The notes under the pieces: generated by a model
What the model was told of the DNA's origin: nothing
What the model saw: only the letters and a program-made list of their open reading frames with translations
Database searches by the model: none
DNA from: Novosphingobium sp.
GTDB taxonomy: Bacteria > Pseudomonadota > Alphaproteobacteria > Sphingomonadales > Sphingomonadaceae
Reading direction: 5' to 3'
Length of the DNA: 47,645 bases
NCBI GenBank assembly: GCA_023266625.1
Contig: JAHFPT010000032.1
Location: 1 to 47,645 of the forward strand
Position numbers and translations under genes: made by a program
In this document: positions 22,619 through 31,350 of the stretch, piece by piece
Layout of the letters: every line of letters starts with the position of its first letter
How positions within the stretch are numbered: the stretch's first letter is position 1

Positions 22619-24088
22619 GTGAACGAGACCTTCGACCTTGCAGTCATCGGCGGCGGCATCAACGGTGCCGGGATTGCCCGCGATGCGGCGGGGCGGGGCG
22701 GACGCGTGCTGCTGCTCGAGGCAGGCGATCTGGCCCAGGGCACCTCGTCGAAATCGACCAAGCTGATCCATGGGGGCCTGCGCTATCTCGAGCATTACGA
22801 ATTCGCGCTGGTCCACGAGGCGCTGGCCGAGCGCGAGGCTTTGTGGCGGATCGCGCCGCATATCATCTGGCCGATGCGCTTCGTGCTGCCCCATGCCAAG
22901 GGCCTGCGCCCGGCATGGCTGCTGCGGCTGGGGCTGTTCCTCTACGATCATATCGGCGGGCGGAAACGCTTGCAGGCGACCGATACGGTCGATCTGAGGA
23001 AACACCCGGCGGGCGGGCCGCTGCGGCCAGGCTTCAGGATCGGCTTCGAATATTCGGATGGCTGGGTCGACGATGCCCGGCTGGTGGTGCTCAACGCGAT
23101 GGACGCGGCGGCGCATGGGGCTGAAATTCGCACCCGGACGCCGCTGACGGCGGCTTGGCGGCACGAAGGTGTCTGGTTGGCTGCCACACCGCATGGCATC
23201 TTCCGCGCCCGCGCGCTGGTCAATGCGGCCGGGCCCGCTGTGCTCGAAGTGCTGCGCAAAACCGGCGAAAATCCTGATTATTCAATGCGGTTGGTGCGCG
23301 GGTCCCATATCGTTGTGCCCGCGCTGTTCGATCACGGCTTCGCATACTTTTTGCAGCTGCCCGACGGACGCATCTTTTTCGCGATTCCCTATGAGCGCGA
23401 CTTCACCCTGATTGGCACTACCGATGCCGATCACACCGGGCCGCTGTCCGGGGTCCAAGCCAGCCTCGCCGAGATCGCCTATCTCTGCGAGGCCGCCAGC
23501 CGCTATTTCGCGCGCGCGGTGACGCCCGAAGATGTCGTCTGGAGCTATGCCGGGGTGCGCCCGCTGATCGACGATGGTTCGGGCCGGCCGGAAGCGGCGA
23601 CGCGGGGCTACCGGCTGGAACTGTCGGAGCTGGAAGAGGGCGCGCCGCTGCTCAGCGTCTATGGCGGCAAGATCACCACCTACCGGCATCTCGGCGAGGA
23701 GGCGGTGGACCTGTTGGCCCAGCGCCTGCCCGCGCTCTGTGGCCCGGCCTGGACCGAATCCCGGCCGCTACCCGGCGGCGATTTTCCGATTGACGGAGCG
23801 GAGGTGCTGAAATCGAAGATCGCCGCGCGCTATCCCTTTCTTTCCCCTGCCGATGCCGAACGTATCCAGAAGGCTTATGGCACTCGTGCCTTCGACTGGC
23901 TGGGCGAGGCTGAAGGCTGGGACGCTCTGGGACGCAATTTCGGCGGCGGGCTTAGCGAGGCTGAGGTGGATTATCTGCGCCGCGCAGAATGGGCGCAAAC
24001 TGCCGAAGATGTGCTCTGGCGGCGCAGCAAGCTGGGGCTGCGGCTGGATGCGGCGCAGCAGGCGGGGTTGGCCGAGTGGATGGGCTAG
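22619..24088 (+). CDS. glpD: Aerobic glycerol-3-phosphate dehydrogenase
   Basis: A 489-residue FAD enzyme that oxidises glycerol 3-phosphate to dihydroxyacetone phosphate at the membrane and feeds electrons to the quinone pool. FAD-binding motif FDLAVIGGGINGAGIARDAAGRG (residues 5-27), then STKLIHGGLRYLEHYEF, LIGTTDADH and VWSYAGVRPL, all typical of GlpD. The GTG at 22619 is the only start that fits the short N-terminus before the dinucleotide fold. It lies just after repeat copy B, so its promoter must be in or beyond the repeat. No glycerol kinase or transporter gene is adjacent. Confidence 0.94.
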   Translation: MNETFDLAVIGGGINGAGIARDAAGRGGRVLLLEAGDLAQGTSSKSTKLIHGGLRYLEHYEFALVHEALAEREALWRIAPHIIWPMRFVLPHAKGLRPAWLLRLGLFLYDHIGGRKRLQATDTVDLRKHPAGGPLRPGFRIGFEYSDGWVDDARLVVLNAMDAAAHGAEIRTRTPLTAAWRHEGVWLAATPHGIFRARALVNAAGPAVLEVLRKTGENPDYSMRLVRGSHIVVPALFDHGFAYFLQLPDGRIFFAIPYERDFTLIGTTDADHTGPLSGVQASLAEIAYLCEAASRYFARAVTPEDVVWSYAGVRPLIDDGSGRPEAATRGYRLELSELEEGAPLLSVYGGKITTYRHLGEEAVDLLAQRLPALCGPAWTESRPLPGGDFPIDGAEVLKSKIAARYPFLSPADAERIQKAYGTRAFDWLGEAEGWDALGRNFGGGLSEAEVDYLRRAEWAQTAEDVLWRRSKLGLRLDAAQQAGLAEWMG

Positions 24089-24092
24089 CGGC

Positions 24093-25370
24093 TCACACCC
24101 ACAAGAACAGCACCGCGACTGCAACCATCACCAGCGTCGATAGCCAGCCGCCGAATGCCAGCTTCTTCGTTATCACCAGTTCGCCCATCACCTTCGGGTT
24201 GCGGGCGATCAGCATGGTGATCACCATCAGCGGCGGGGCAAGCAAGCCGTTGACCACTGCCGCCCAATAGAGCGCCTTCATCGGGTCAATGGACAGGAAG
24301 TTGAGCGCGACGCCTGCCAGCGTTGCCACCGCGATCACCCCATAGAAGGCCTTGGCCTCGCGCGGCTTGCGGTCGAGACCTTCGGTCCAGCCGAAGGTCT
24401 CGCTGACAGCATAGGCGGCGGAGCCGGCGAGGATTGGCACAGCAAGCAGGCCGGTGCCGATGATGCCCAGTGCGAAGAGGCCGAATGCCAGGTCCCCGGC
24501 GATCGGACGCAGCGCCTCTGCCGCTTGCGCCGCGCTGGTGATGTCGGTCACGCCATGGGCATGCAGCGTCGCTGCGGTCGCGACAATGATGAACAGGGCG
24601 GTGAGGTGCGAGAAGGCCATGCCAACCAGCGTATCGGTGCGAATCCGGGCCAGTTCGCGCCCGGCGCTACGCGGCGAAACGTACAGCGGTTTGACGTGGC
24701 GACGGTGCTGCTCTTCCACCTCCTGCCCGGCCTGCCAGAAAAACAGGTAAGGGCTGATCGTCGTCCCGAAGATCGCGACCAGCGCCATGGTGTGCGGTTT
24801 GTCGAAGGTGAATGTCGGCACCAGCGTGTCGTGCACCGCCTCGCCCAGCGGCACTCCAGCGACAAACACCACCGCGACATAGGCAAACAGCGACAGCGTC
24901 GTCCATTTCAGCACGCTGACATAGCGGTTGTAACTGACGAAGGTCTCCAGGGCGACGCTGAACAGACCGAACAGGAAGGTATAGAGCAGCAACGGCCCGG
25001 GCATGAGCAGCACCAGCGATGCCGCCATAGCCCCAAGGTCAGCCCCCAGATTGATGACATTGGCGATCAAAAGCAGCACAACCACGGCCTGCAACAGCGC
25101 GCGCGGATAGTACTGGCGCAGGTTCTGGGCGATGCCCTTGCCGGTTGTCGCGCCGATCTGGGCGCAGATCGCCTGAATCGAAGCGAGCAGCGGGAAACCG
25201 AAGAACATCGTCCAGGCGAGGCCATAGCCGAATTGCGCGCCGACCTGGCTGTAGGTGCCGATGCCGCTGGGATCGTCATCGGCGGCGCCGGTGACCAGAC
25301 CGGGGCCGAGCACGTCGAAGATCGAGCGACGTTTGGTCAATTCATCGCCTTGGCCCGGCTTGGTGTTCAT
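24093..25370 (-). CDS. NRAMP-family divalent metal transporter, atypical metal site
   Basis: A 425-residue transporter with about 11 helices. Helix 1 reads GAADDDPSGIGTYSQVGAQFG, where classical Mn/Fe NRAMPs have DPGN. Helix 6 reads AIFGTTISPYLFFWQAGQEVEE, where classical NRAMPs have the metal-coordinating MPH motif. The missing Met and His suggest a substrate other than classic Mn2+/Fe2+, possibly Mg2+ as in NRAMP-related transporters; that is an inference. It overlaps plsC by 4 bases (ATGA) and ends the ftsE-ftsX-ydcF-plsC operon. Confidence 0.9.
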   Translation of the reverse strand: MNTKPGQGDELTKRRSIFDVLGPGLVTGAADDDPSGIGTYSQVGAQFGYGLAWTMFFGFPLLASIQAICAQIGATTGKGIAQNLRQYYPRALLQAVVVLLLIANVINLGADLGAMAASLVLLMPGPLLLYTFLFGLFSVALETFVSYNRYVSVLKWTTLSLFAYVAVVFVAGVPLGEAVHDTLVPTFTFDKPHTMALVAIFGTTISPYLFFWQAGQEVEEQHRRHVKPLYVSPRSAGRELARIRTDTLVGMAFSHLTALFIIVATAATLHAHGVTDITSAAQAAEALRPIAGDLAFGLFALGIIGTGLLAVPILAGSAAYAVSETFGWTEGLDRKPREAKAFYGVIAVATLAGVALNFLSIDPMKALYWAAVVNGLLAPPLMVITMLIARNPKVMGELVITKKLAFGGWLSTLVMVAVAVLFLWV

Positions 25371-26113
25371 TCGGCCTCCCCGGGATTCAGCGCATTGCCA
25401 GAATTCAGCACATTAATCGCCGCCAGCACTCGCGCTTCGATTTCCGCGCGCGGCAGGCCTGCCGGGATCGGATCGCCGATAACGATGTCGATGGTTCCCC
25501 GTCGCTTCCAGCGCCGGTGGTAAATCGTGCCGCTGCGAACCGCGATCGGGACAACCGGCAGGCCAAGCATTTTGTAGAGACCGGCAAACCCGGCCTGTAG
25601 CGGGGGGCTCTGGCCATGCGGCACCCGTGTGCCTTCGGGAAGGATCACCAGCGGGCGACCTTCAGCAGAGAGTTTGCGCGCCGCCGCGATCATTGCGCGC
25701 AGCGTCTTGGCGCCTTCCTCCCGCGCGACGCTGATCAGGCCATAGGCGGCAGCCGCCCGGCCCCACAGCGGGATACGCATCAGCTCAGCCTTGGCGAAGA
25801 CCGCCGGGTTGGCGACCAGATTGGGCATGTCGATGGCCTCGAAAAAGCTTTCGTGCTTGCAGGCGACGAGCAGCGGCCCGGCGGGCAGCGCGCCTGTCAC
25901 TTCGATGCGGATACCGAGCAGATGGCGCACGCAGAACCGGTGCCAGGCCGACCAGCCGTCGGCCAGCGCGCGAAATCGGGCGGGAGCTACCCCCAATACT
26001 GCGACGGCCGCCGCGACCAGCGCCAGCGAGCCGACATAAAACACCGAATAGAACGCGAGGCTGCGCAGCATGTCACCGAGGCTTGGGGTGTTTTCCGCGC
26101 GCATCGCCGTCAT
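25367..26113 (-). CDS. plsC: 1-acyl-sn-glycerol-3-phosphate acyltransferase
   Basis: A 248-residue PlsC/LPLAT-family enzyme making phosphatidic acid from lysophosphatidic acid. One N-terminal membrane helix (residues about 20-42), then the catalytic HX4E-type motif CKHESFFE (H87 and E92; most family members have D in the last position), and PEGTR near residue 160. The ATG at 26113 overlaps the ydcF-like stop (ATGA). A longer start at 26122 would add three residues. Confidence 0.92.
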   Translation of the reverse strand: MTAMRAENTPSLGDMLRSLAFYSVFYVGSLALVAAAVAVLGVAPARFRALADGWSAWHRFCVRHLLGIRIEVTGALPAGPLLVACKHESFFEAIDMPNLVANPAVFAKAELMRIPLWGRAAAAYGLISVAREEGAKTLRAMIAAARKLSAEGRPLVILPEGTRVPHGQSPPLQAGFAGLYKMLGLPVVPIAVRSGTIYHRRWKRRGTIDIVIGDPIPAGLPRAEIEARVLAAINVLNSGNALNPGEAE

Positions 26114-26640
26114 CCGCCCCAAAGCCGGGAGATATAGCGCGCCAGCAGCTTGTGATATTCGGTGAACAGGGTTTCCAGCGATGGCTGCGAGGCGACAGCA
26201 TCGCGGATCACGGTGACGCCTTGCGGATTCATCAGTGCCAGCTCGTAAGCCGCACGGCGCATGTGCCAGTCGGTGGTGACCAGCCGGACCGAGCGGAACT
26301 TGTTGGCCGCAATCCAGCGCGCCGCCTCGCGGGCGTTCGAGCGGGTATCGACCGATTCATAGCCCAGCGTCACGCAGCAGGCCATCTGCTTCGGCGCGAT
26401 ATGATAGATCGCGACGAATTCGCGCGGCTTGACCTCGCGGTCGACGCCGGAAACCAGCAATTGCCGCGCCCAGCCCTTGCGCAGCGCCTCCAGCCCGCGC
26501 GCGACGCGTCCTTCGCCGCCGGTCAGGACAATCACGCTATCGGTCTTGCCGCCCGCATGCGGCTGCGGCAGAGCCAGCGCAAACCAGGCAAAGCCCAGCG
26601 CCCAGGCCAGCAGCAACAGCAAGGTGAGGCGTTTCAGCAT
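26110..26640 (-). CDS. YdcF/DUF218-family protein
   Basis: A 176-residue protein with an N-terminal signal anchor (LTLLLLLAWALGFAWFALAL) followed by a periplasmic DUF218 domain. The motifs DSVIVLTGGEGRVARGLEAL, LLVSGVDRE and VTTDWHMRRA are typical. Family members (SanA, ElyC/YcbC, YdcF) act in envelope or peptidoglycan-precursor processes; the exact function here is unknown. It lies between ftsX and plsC, overlapping plsC by 4 bases, which fits an envelope role. Confidence 0.88.
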   Translation of the reverse strand: MLKRLTLLLLLAWALGFAWFALALPQPHAGGKTDSVIVLTGGEGRVARGLEALRKGWARQLLVSGVDREVKPREFVAIYHIAPKQMACCVTLGYESVDTRSNAREAARWIAANKFRSVRLVTTDWHMRRAAYELALMNPQGVTVIRDAVASQPSLETLFTEYHKLLARYISRLWGG

Positions 26641-26650
26641 GCCGCGCGCG

Positions 26651-27616
26651 CTATAGCAGCCGCCGCAGCGCGCGTATCACCGATAGCCGCGCCGTAAGCA
26701 TCGCCAGCACCGTGGCAATCACCGGAACCAGCCCGAGCAGCAGCCAATCGCTCCAGCGCAGCGCCCCGCTATCGACCAGTCCGGCACCCAATGAAGCGAA
26801 GCGGCGACCGAGAAACAGCACCGCGACCATCCCCAGCGCCAGCCCGAGCACGCCGCCGCCCGCCGCATCGATACCGATCGAGCGCTGGAAGATCCGTGCA
26901 ATCTGGCCATCGGTGCCGCCGAGCAGATGGACGATCTCGATAGTATCGCGATTGGCGCCGAGAGCGGAGCGCGCCGCCAGAAGCACCGCCGAGGCCATGG
27001 CGAATGCCAGCAGGCCAACCAGCGCCAGCGCCAGCCATTGTAGCGACTGGATCGCATCGAACACCGGGCGCAGCCAGCTTGACTGCGTATCGACCCGCGC
27101 CGCAGGCGCGACTGTGCGCAGTGCGGCACGCAGGGAGGCCAGCTTGGCTGGAGTTACCGCGCCAGTCAGCCTGACAACGATCAGCGCCGGGACGGGAATG
27201 ACATCGGTATCGGCATCGCTGCCACCGTCCTCGTCGCCGCCATCGCCTCCTGGGCCCAGCCAGGGTTCGATCAGGGCATCGACTTCGTCTTGCGGCACCT
27301 GCCGCACCGAAACGACGCCCGGCATCGCCCGCAATTGCGCGATGCTCGCCTGCGCCTGCCGCGCCCGCGCGCCCGCTTCGGGCTCGACGATCTGGACCGT
27401 CACCCCGCCCGACAGCTCCGCAGCAGCCGCCTGGGCGGTGTTGCGCAGCGACAGCCCGGTGGCAGCGGCAATCACGGTCAGCGCCACCATGATGGCAATC
27501 ACCCAGGGCATCGGCCCCGACAGCCGCGCCTGCGGCACCAGCCGCGCCTCCGCACCACCGGCAATCGGCCGCCAGCCACTGGCCAGGCCGGAGGATATGA
27601 ACGGAATCCAGCTCAC
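26651..27616 (-). CDS. ftsX: FtsX-like cell division ABC permease
   Basis: A 321-residue permease with the FtsX layout. There is a cytoplasmic N-terminus, helix 1 (WVIAIMVALTVIAAATGLSL), a large periplasmic loop (about residues 60-180, with an acidic insertion GGDGGDEDGGSDADTD), and three C-terminal helices. Together with FtsE it controls septal cell-wall hydrolases. The start at 27616 overlaps the ftsE stop by 4 bases. Confidence 0.9.
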   Translation of the reverse strand: MSWIPFISSGLASGWRPIAGGAEARLVPQARLSGPMPWVIAIMVALTVIAAATGLSLRNTAQAAAAELSGGVTVQIVEPEAGARARQAQASIAQLRAMPGVVSVRQVPQDEVDALIEPWLGPGGDGGDEDGGSDADTDVIPVPALIVVRLTGAVTPAKLASLRAALRTVAPAARVDTQSSWLRPVFDAIQSLQWLALALVGLLAFAMASAVLLAARSALGANRDTIEIVHLLGGTDGQIARIFQRSIGIDAAGGGVLGLALGMVAVLFLGRRFASLGAGLVDSGALRWSDWLLLGLVPVIATVLAMLTARLSVIRALRRLL

Positions 27617-28353
27617 TTCGCGCCCCGTCGGCCTGGAGCCGGGCGGCGCGGTGGATAGCGTAGCGCCCCGGTGGGGTCCATCATCCGCCCCTTGTCGAGC
27701 CGCATGATCATCGAATCGGGAACTTTCTGCAGCAGATGCATATCGTGGGTGGCGACCAGCACCGTGGTTCCCAGCCGGTTGAGCGCTTCGAACAGCCGCA
27801 GCAACTTGATTGCCATATCGGGATCGACATTGCCGGTCGGCTCGTCGGCAACCAGTATCTCCGGGCGTCCGATCACCGCGCGGGCAATCGCGACACGCTG
27901 TTGCTCGCCGCCCGAAAGCGCTGCGGGCGCGGCGTCCATGCGCCCGGCGAGACCAACCCAGTCAAGCATGTCACGCACCGGCTTGTCGAGGTCCTTGTCG
28001 GCAGCTCCCGCGATCCTGAGCGGCAGGGCGACATTGTCGAAGGCCGAGAGATGCGGCACCAGACGGAAATCCTGAAACACCACGCCCAGCCGCCTGCGCA
28101 AGTTCGGCAGTCGCTCGCGCGGCAGGGTGATGGCATCGTCGCCGAACATGCGAATCATGCCGCGCGAGGGCCGCTGGGCGAGATAGAGCAGGCGCAGCAG
28201 CGAGGTCTTGCCCGCACCGCTGGCCCCGGTGATGAAATAGAAGCTGCCGGGATAAAGCGTGAAGCTGATATCGCTCAGCACTTCGCGCTCCGCGCCATAG
28301 CGCAAGCCGACATTGTCGAACTGGACGATTTCCCCGTCGGATGATTTGCTCAT
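27613..28353 (-). CDS. ftsE: FtsE cell division ATP-binding protein
   Basis: A 246-residue ABC ATPase. Walker A GASGAGKTS (about residues 39-47), Q-loop VVFQDFRL, signature LSGGEQQRVAIARA, Walker B ILVADEPTGNVD, and the H-loop ATHD. FtsE normally ends near residue 225; the extra tail is Arg- and Pro-rich (YPPRRPAPGRRGAK). The ATG at 28353 was chosen over the longer frame from 28452. First gene of the five-gene operon; divergent from the zinc-ribbon gene. Confidence 0.94.
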   Translation of the reverse strand: MSKSSDGEIVQFDNVGLRYGAEREVLSDISFTLYPGSFYFITGASGAGKTSLLRLLYLAQRPSRGMIRMFGDDAITLPRERLPNLRRRLGVVFQDFRLVPHLSAFDNVALPLRIAGAADKDLDKPVRDMLDWVGLAGRMDAAPAALSGGEQQRVAIARAVIGRPEILVADEPTGNVDPDMAIKLLRLFEALNRLGTTVLVATHDMHLLQKVPDSMIMRLDKGRMMDPTGALRYPPRRPAPGRRGAK

Positions 28354-28493
28354 GGTTTGGTTACAATTCCGGTCCGGCAGGGTGCTGGCTGGACCTATAG
28401 CCGCCAATCCATGTGGAAAAAAGGGCATAGCAGCGCGGCTACGTCCCACCAAGCCTTGCCGCGCGGCGCTGCATCATGCTTAACGGGCGCGAC

Positions 28494-29420
28494 ATGATCA
28501 TCGCCTGCCCCGCTTGTACGACGCGTTACGTCGTTCCCGACAGTGCGATCGGGGTCGATGGCCGCACCGTGCGCTGCGCCAAGTGCCGTCACAGCTGGTT
28601 TCAGCAAGGGGCCCTGCCGAACCAGGCGGACCGGCCCCAAGTAGATAAGCCAGTGCCCCCGCCCGCTGCCCCGCCGCCAGCAGCGCCCGCTCGTTCACCG
28701 GCACCCGCGCCCGCGCCGCCCCCACCCGTCGTGCCTGAACCGCAAGTGGCAGTCGATGTTCCGGACACTGGCTCTGATTCGGATACCGACGCGGACGCGG
28801 GCGCAGACTCTGCCCCCGAACCGCTGCCTGCCAGCGAAGCAGCTGGACTTGCCGAACCACCACCACCGCCAGCCTTCGTCGCGGAAGCACCGCCGCCGAC
28901 CACACAATGGAACGAGCAATCTGACGAGCGGGCTTGGGACGATGGTTCGGACAGCTATTCGAGCTTCGCCCATGAGCCGCCGTTCCGGTCGCGTATCAAC
29001 ACGCTCAAGCTGTGGACCTGGGCGGCATCGCTGTTTGCGGCAGTGGCCCTGGCGGCGATCGGCGCGGTCGCCTGGTATGGCTTGCCCGACTGGATGCCGC
29101 TGGCGCGCCAGACCTTTGCCGAAGCGCAGCCCGATCTGGTGCTCGATTTCCCGGCCAACCGCCAGGATCGCCGCACCCTGCCCAATGGCACCGAGTTCTT
29201 CGGTGCCAGCGGCACCGTAACCAATGTCGGCCGTTCGCGGCGCTCGGTGCCGACGATCCTGATTGTACTGCGCGATGGGCGCGAGCGAATCGTCTATAGC
29301 TGGGAAGTCGCTCCGGCCAAACGCCAGCTGGCCCCCGGCGAGAGTGTCAGCATCAACGAGGCCGTCACCGATGTGCCCAAATCGGCCAAGATTGCCGAGA
29401 TCGGCTGGAAACCGGGCTAA
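28494..29420 (+). CDS. MJ0042-type zinc-ribbon membrane protein
   Basis: A 308-residue protein with an N-terminal zinc ribbon (CPAC at residues 5-8 and CAKC about 29-32, followed by HSWFQ), a long Pro/Ala-rich linker (about 45-140), and one membrane helix (WAASLFAAVALAAIGAVAWYGL). A C-terminal periplasmic domain of DUF3426 type (FFGASGTVTNVGRSRRSVPTILIVLRD) follows. This architecture is common next to ftsEX in alphaproteobacteria. Role unknown. The ATG at 28494 fits the family's start MIIxCPxC; an ATG at 28476 would add 6 residues. Confidence 0.9.
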   Translation: MIIACPACTTRYVVPDSAIGVDGRTVRCAKCRHSWFQQGALPNQADRPQVDKPVPPPAAPPPAAPARSPAPAPAPPPPVVPEPQVAVDVPDTGSDSDTDADAGADSAPEPLPASEAAGLAEPPPPPAFVAEAPPPTTQWNEQSDERAWDDGSDSYSSFAHEPPFRSRINTLKLWTWAASLFAAVALAAIGAVAWYGLPDWMPLARQTFAEAQPDLVLDFPANRQDRRTLPNGTEFFGASGTVTNVGRSRRSVPTILIVLRDGRERIVYSWEVAPAKRQLAPGESVSINEAVTDVPKSAKIAEIGWKPG

Positions 29421-29528
29421 GCCCCAGGCTGAACTGGCGTGCCCGTGCTCGCCGCTTGCAGCACCATGCCCGCTTTGCTAAGGGCCCGCTCCTACCCCGC
29501 AAGGCAGCTAGGCTACCTTGTCGATTTA

Positions 29529-29615
29529 GCGGTCGTGGCGGAACTGGTAGACGCGCAACGTTGAGGTCGTTGTGGGCGAAAGCCCGTGGAAGTTCGAGTC
29601 TTCTCGACCGCACCA
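29529..29615 (+). tRNA. tRNA-Leu(GAG)
   Basis: The 87-base class II tRNA has an acceptor stem GCGGTCG/CGACCGC and an anticodon stem-loop CAACG-TTGAGGT-CGTTG (anticodon GAG). It has a long variable arm (TGGGCGAAAGCCCGT) and an encoded CCA. It precedes the P450/DUF1254 cluster. The 270 bases between it and the P450 gene show no gene or clear repeat. Confidence 0.97.
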
Positions 29616-29885
29616 AACAGTCCTGAGTGACACTCCCTTGAGGATCACCGGTGAGAAGAGCGGTCGAAAGAGGTGTAGTTCTGGGGGATTTTGACGGCAT
29701 GCGAACATCAGGTGCGGTTAAAGACAGAGAGTTTGGCCGCAGCATTGGCGTATCGAGTACGGACCGCACTCGATGCGCCGGACGAAGGCTTCGCTTATCG
29801 ACAAGGGCGGGATTTGGCGATGCCATTGAGATGAGATAGGTTGGTCCATCTGTCGAAAGTCGGCGCGTAAAGTTGGGAGAGTGGT

Positions 29886-31214
29886 ATGACGGCAGGAGGT
29901 TTCCAAGAGCCGGATTTCTTCACCGATCATTCGGTCCTGCTCGATCCCTATGAAGCTCTGGAGGCGGTCCGGTCGCAATCGCCGGTGCGCCAAATGAAAA
30001 GCCACGACTTTGTGATGGTCACGGGCTTTGCGGAGGCCACCGCCGTGCTGCTCGATGGGGAGCATTTTTCATCGGTCATCGCCGCCGCCGGCCCGACAGC
30101 GCCGCTGCCGTTCGAGCCGGAGGGGGATGACATTACCGGGCAGATCGCCGCCCATCACCACAAGTTCGTCGGCTCGGAAACATTCCTTTCCTTTGACGGA
30201 GCCCAGCACTCCGCCCGGCGCGCGCTGCTCAGTCGATTGTTCACGCCATCCCGCCTTCGGGCCAACGAACTCTACATGCATGGCTTGGCTGACCGCCTGG
30301 TCGAGGATGCCGTGGCCAAGGGCGGATGCGAGTTGATGCACGAGCTCGCCACACCCTACGTCACCTATGTGATTGCCGATCTGCTCGGTGTGCCCGACGA
30401 AGACCGAAAGAAAATCGCGGACATCCTGGCTGCGGCGCCGCTACCCGGCAGCGTGGATGACGCCGATGCCGGGGCTTCGTTGGCTCCGCTGGCGGAACTG
30501 GTTGGCGGGATGTTCGCCGCCTACATCGTGGATCGCCGGGCCAATCCGCGCGAGGACGTGCTGACCGATCTGGCTACCGCCAAATTTCCGGATGGCTCCA
30601 CGCCCGAGGTCGGCGAACTGGTGATGCTCGCTATCTTTCTGTTCGCTGCGGGGCAGGACACCAGCGCAAAGCTGATCGGCAATTCCGCGCTTCATCTCGC
30701 CGAGAACCCCGAGTTGCAGGACCGGCTGCGCGCCGACCGCAGTCTGATAGCGCCCTTCCTGGAAGAGATGCTGCGGCTGGAAGGGTCATCGAAGGTCACG
30801 CACCGCCTTGCCCGCAAGAGCACGCGCATCGGGGATCTGGAAATTCCAGCGGGCAAGAAGATCGTGATATCCCTCGCCGGCGCCGACCGCGATCCGCACC
30901 GTTGGGAAGATCCGGACACTTTCAAGCTTGATCGCCCGCGGGTCAAAGAGCACTTGGCATTTGGCCGGGGTGCGCACACTTGCATTGGCAACCCGCTTGC
31001 CCGCGCCGAAGTGCGCGTGCTGTTCGATCGTTTTTTCGAGCATGCCTCGGGCATGACGCTTTCTCAGGCGCAGCACGGCCCGGCTGGCAGCCGCCGCCTT
31101 GATTACGAACCAAGCTACATCGTCCGTGGACTGACGGAGCTCTATGTTGAGCTGACGCCTGCGACTGCCCATGCCGCGCCTGCGCGAAGCTCGGACGAAG
31201 TCTCCGTAGCCTAG
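29886..31214 (+). CDS. Cytochrome P450 (second, distinct type)
   Basis: A 442-residue soluble P450. Landmarks: HHKFVGSETFLSFDGAQHSARRALLSRLFTP (C-helix with HxxxR-type pattern), I-helix AAGQDTSAKL (about residue 257), ExxR in EEMLR, and haem loop FGRGAHTCIG with Cys about 366. It resembles CYP families of actinobacteria and sphingomonads acting on terpenoids or steroids. The ATG at 29886 follows GGGAG about 10 bases upstream. It heads a same-strand run of five genes. No ferredoxin partner is encoded nearby. Confidence 0.95.
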   Translation: MTAGGFQEPDFFTDHSVLLDPYEALEAVRSQSPVRQMKSHDFVMVTGFAEATAVLLDGEHFSSVIAAAGPTAPLPFEPEGDDITGQIAAHHHKFVGSETFLSFDGAQHSARRALLSRLFTPSRLRANELYMHGLADRLVEDAVAKGGCELMHELATPYVTYVIADLLGVPDEDRKKIADILAAAPLPGSVDDADAGASLAPLAELVGGMFAAYIVDRRANPREDVLTDLATAKFPDGSTPEVGELVMLAIFLFAAGQDTSAKLIGNSALHLAENPELQDRLRADRSLIAPFLEEMLRLEGSSKVTHRLARKSTRIGDLEIPAGKKIVISLAGADRDPHRWEDPDTFKLDRPRVKEHLAFGRGAHTCIGNPLARAEVRVLFDRFFEHASGMTLSQAQHGPAGSRRLDYEPSYIVRGLTELYVELTPATAHAAPARSSDEVSVA

Positions 31215-31350
31215 TACCCGGCTGGTCGGGGACGCGGTCGTGCCGCAAAGTCGGTCCAGGATCAGGGTGCAGATCATACGGAGCGAGACTCTACCTCTGA
31301 CTGGTAACAATCATATATCATCTGGCTCCAAGCTGCGACGGGAAGCGGAT

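Noticed and set aside
29526-29708. Minus-strand reading frame across the tRNA-Leu region (GREDSNFHGLSPTTTSTL...)
   Set aside because: It is the antisense of the tRNA-Leu gene, another recurrent false call.
31306-31327. TCATCTGGCTC motif resembling the outer end of repeat copy B
   Set aside because: Only about 11 bases match and no paired arm or core is found nearby, so it is not a third copy of the large repeat.
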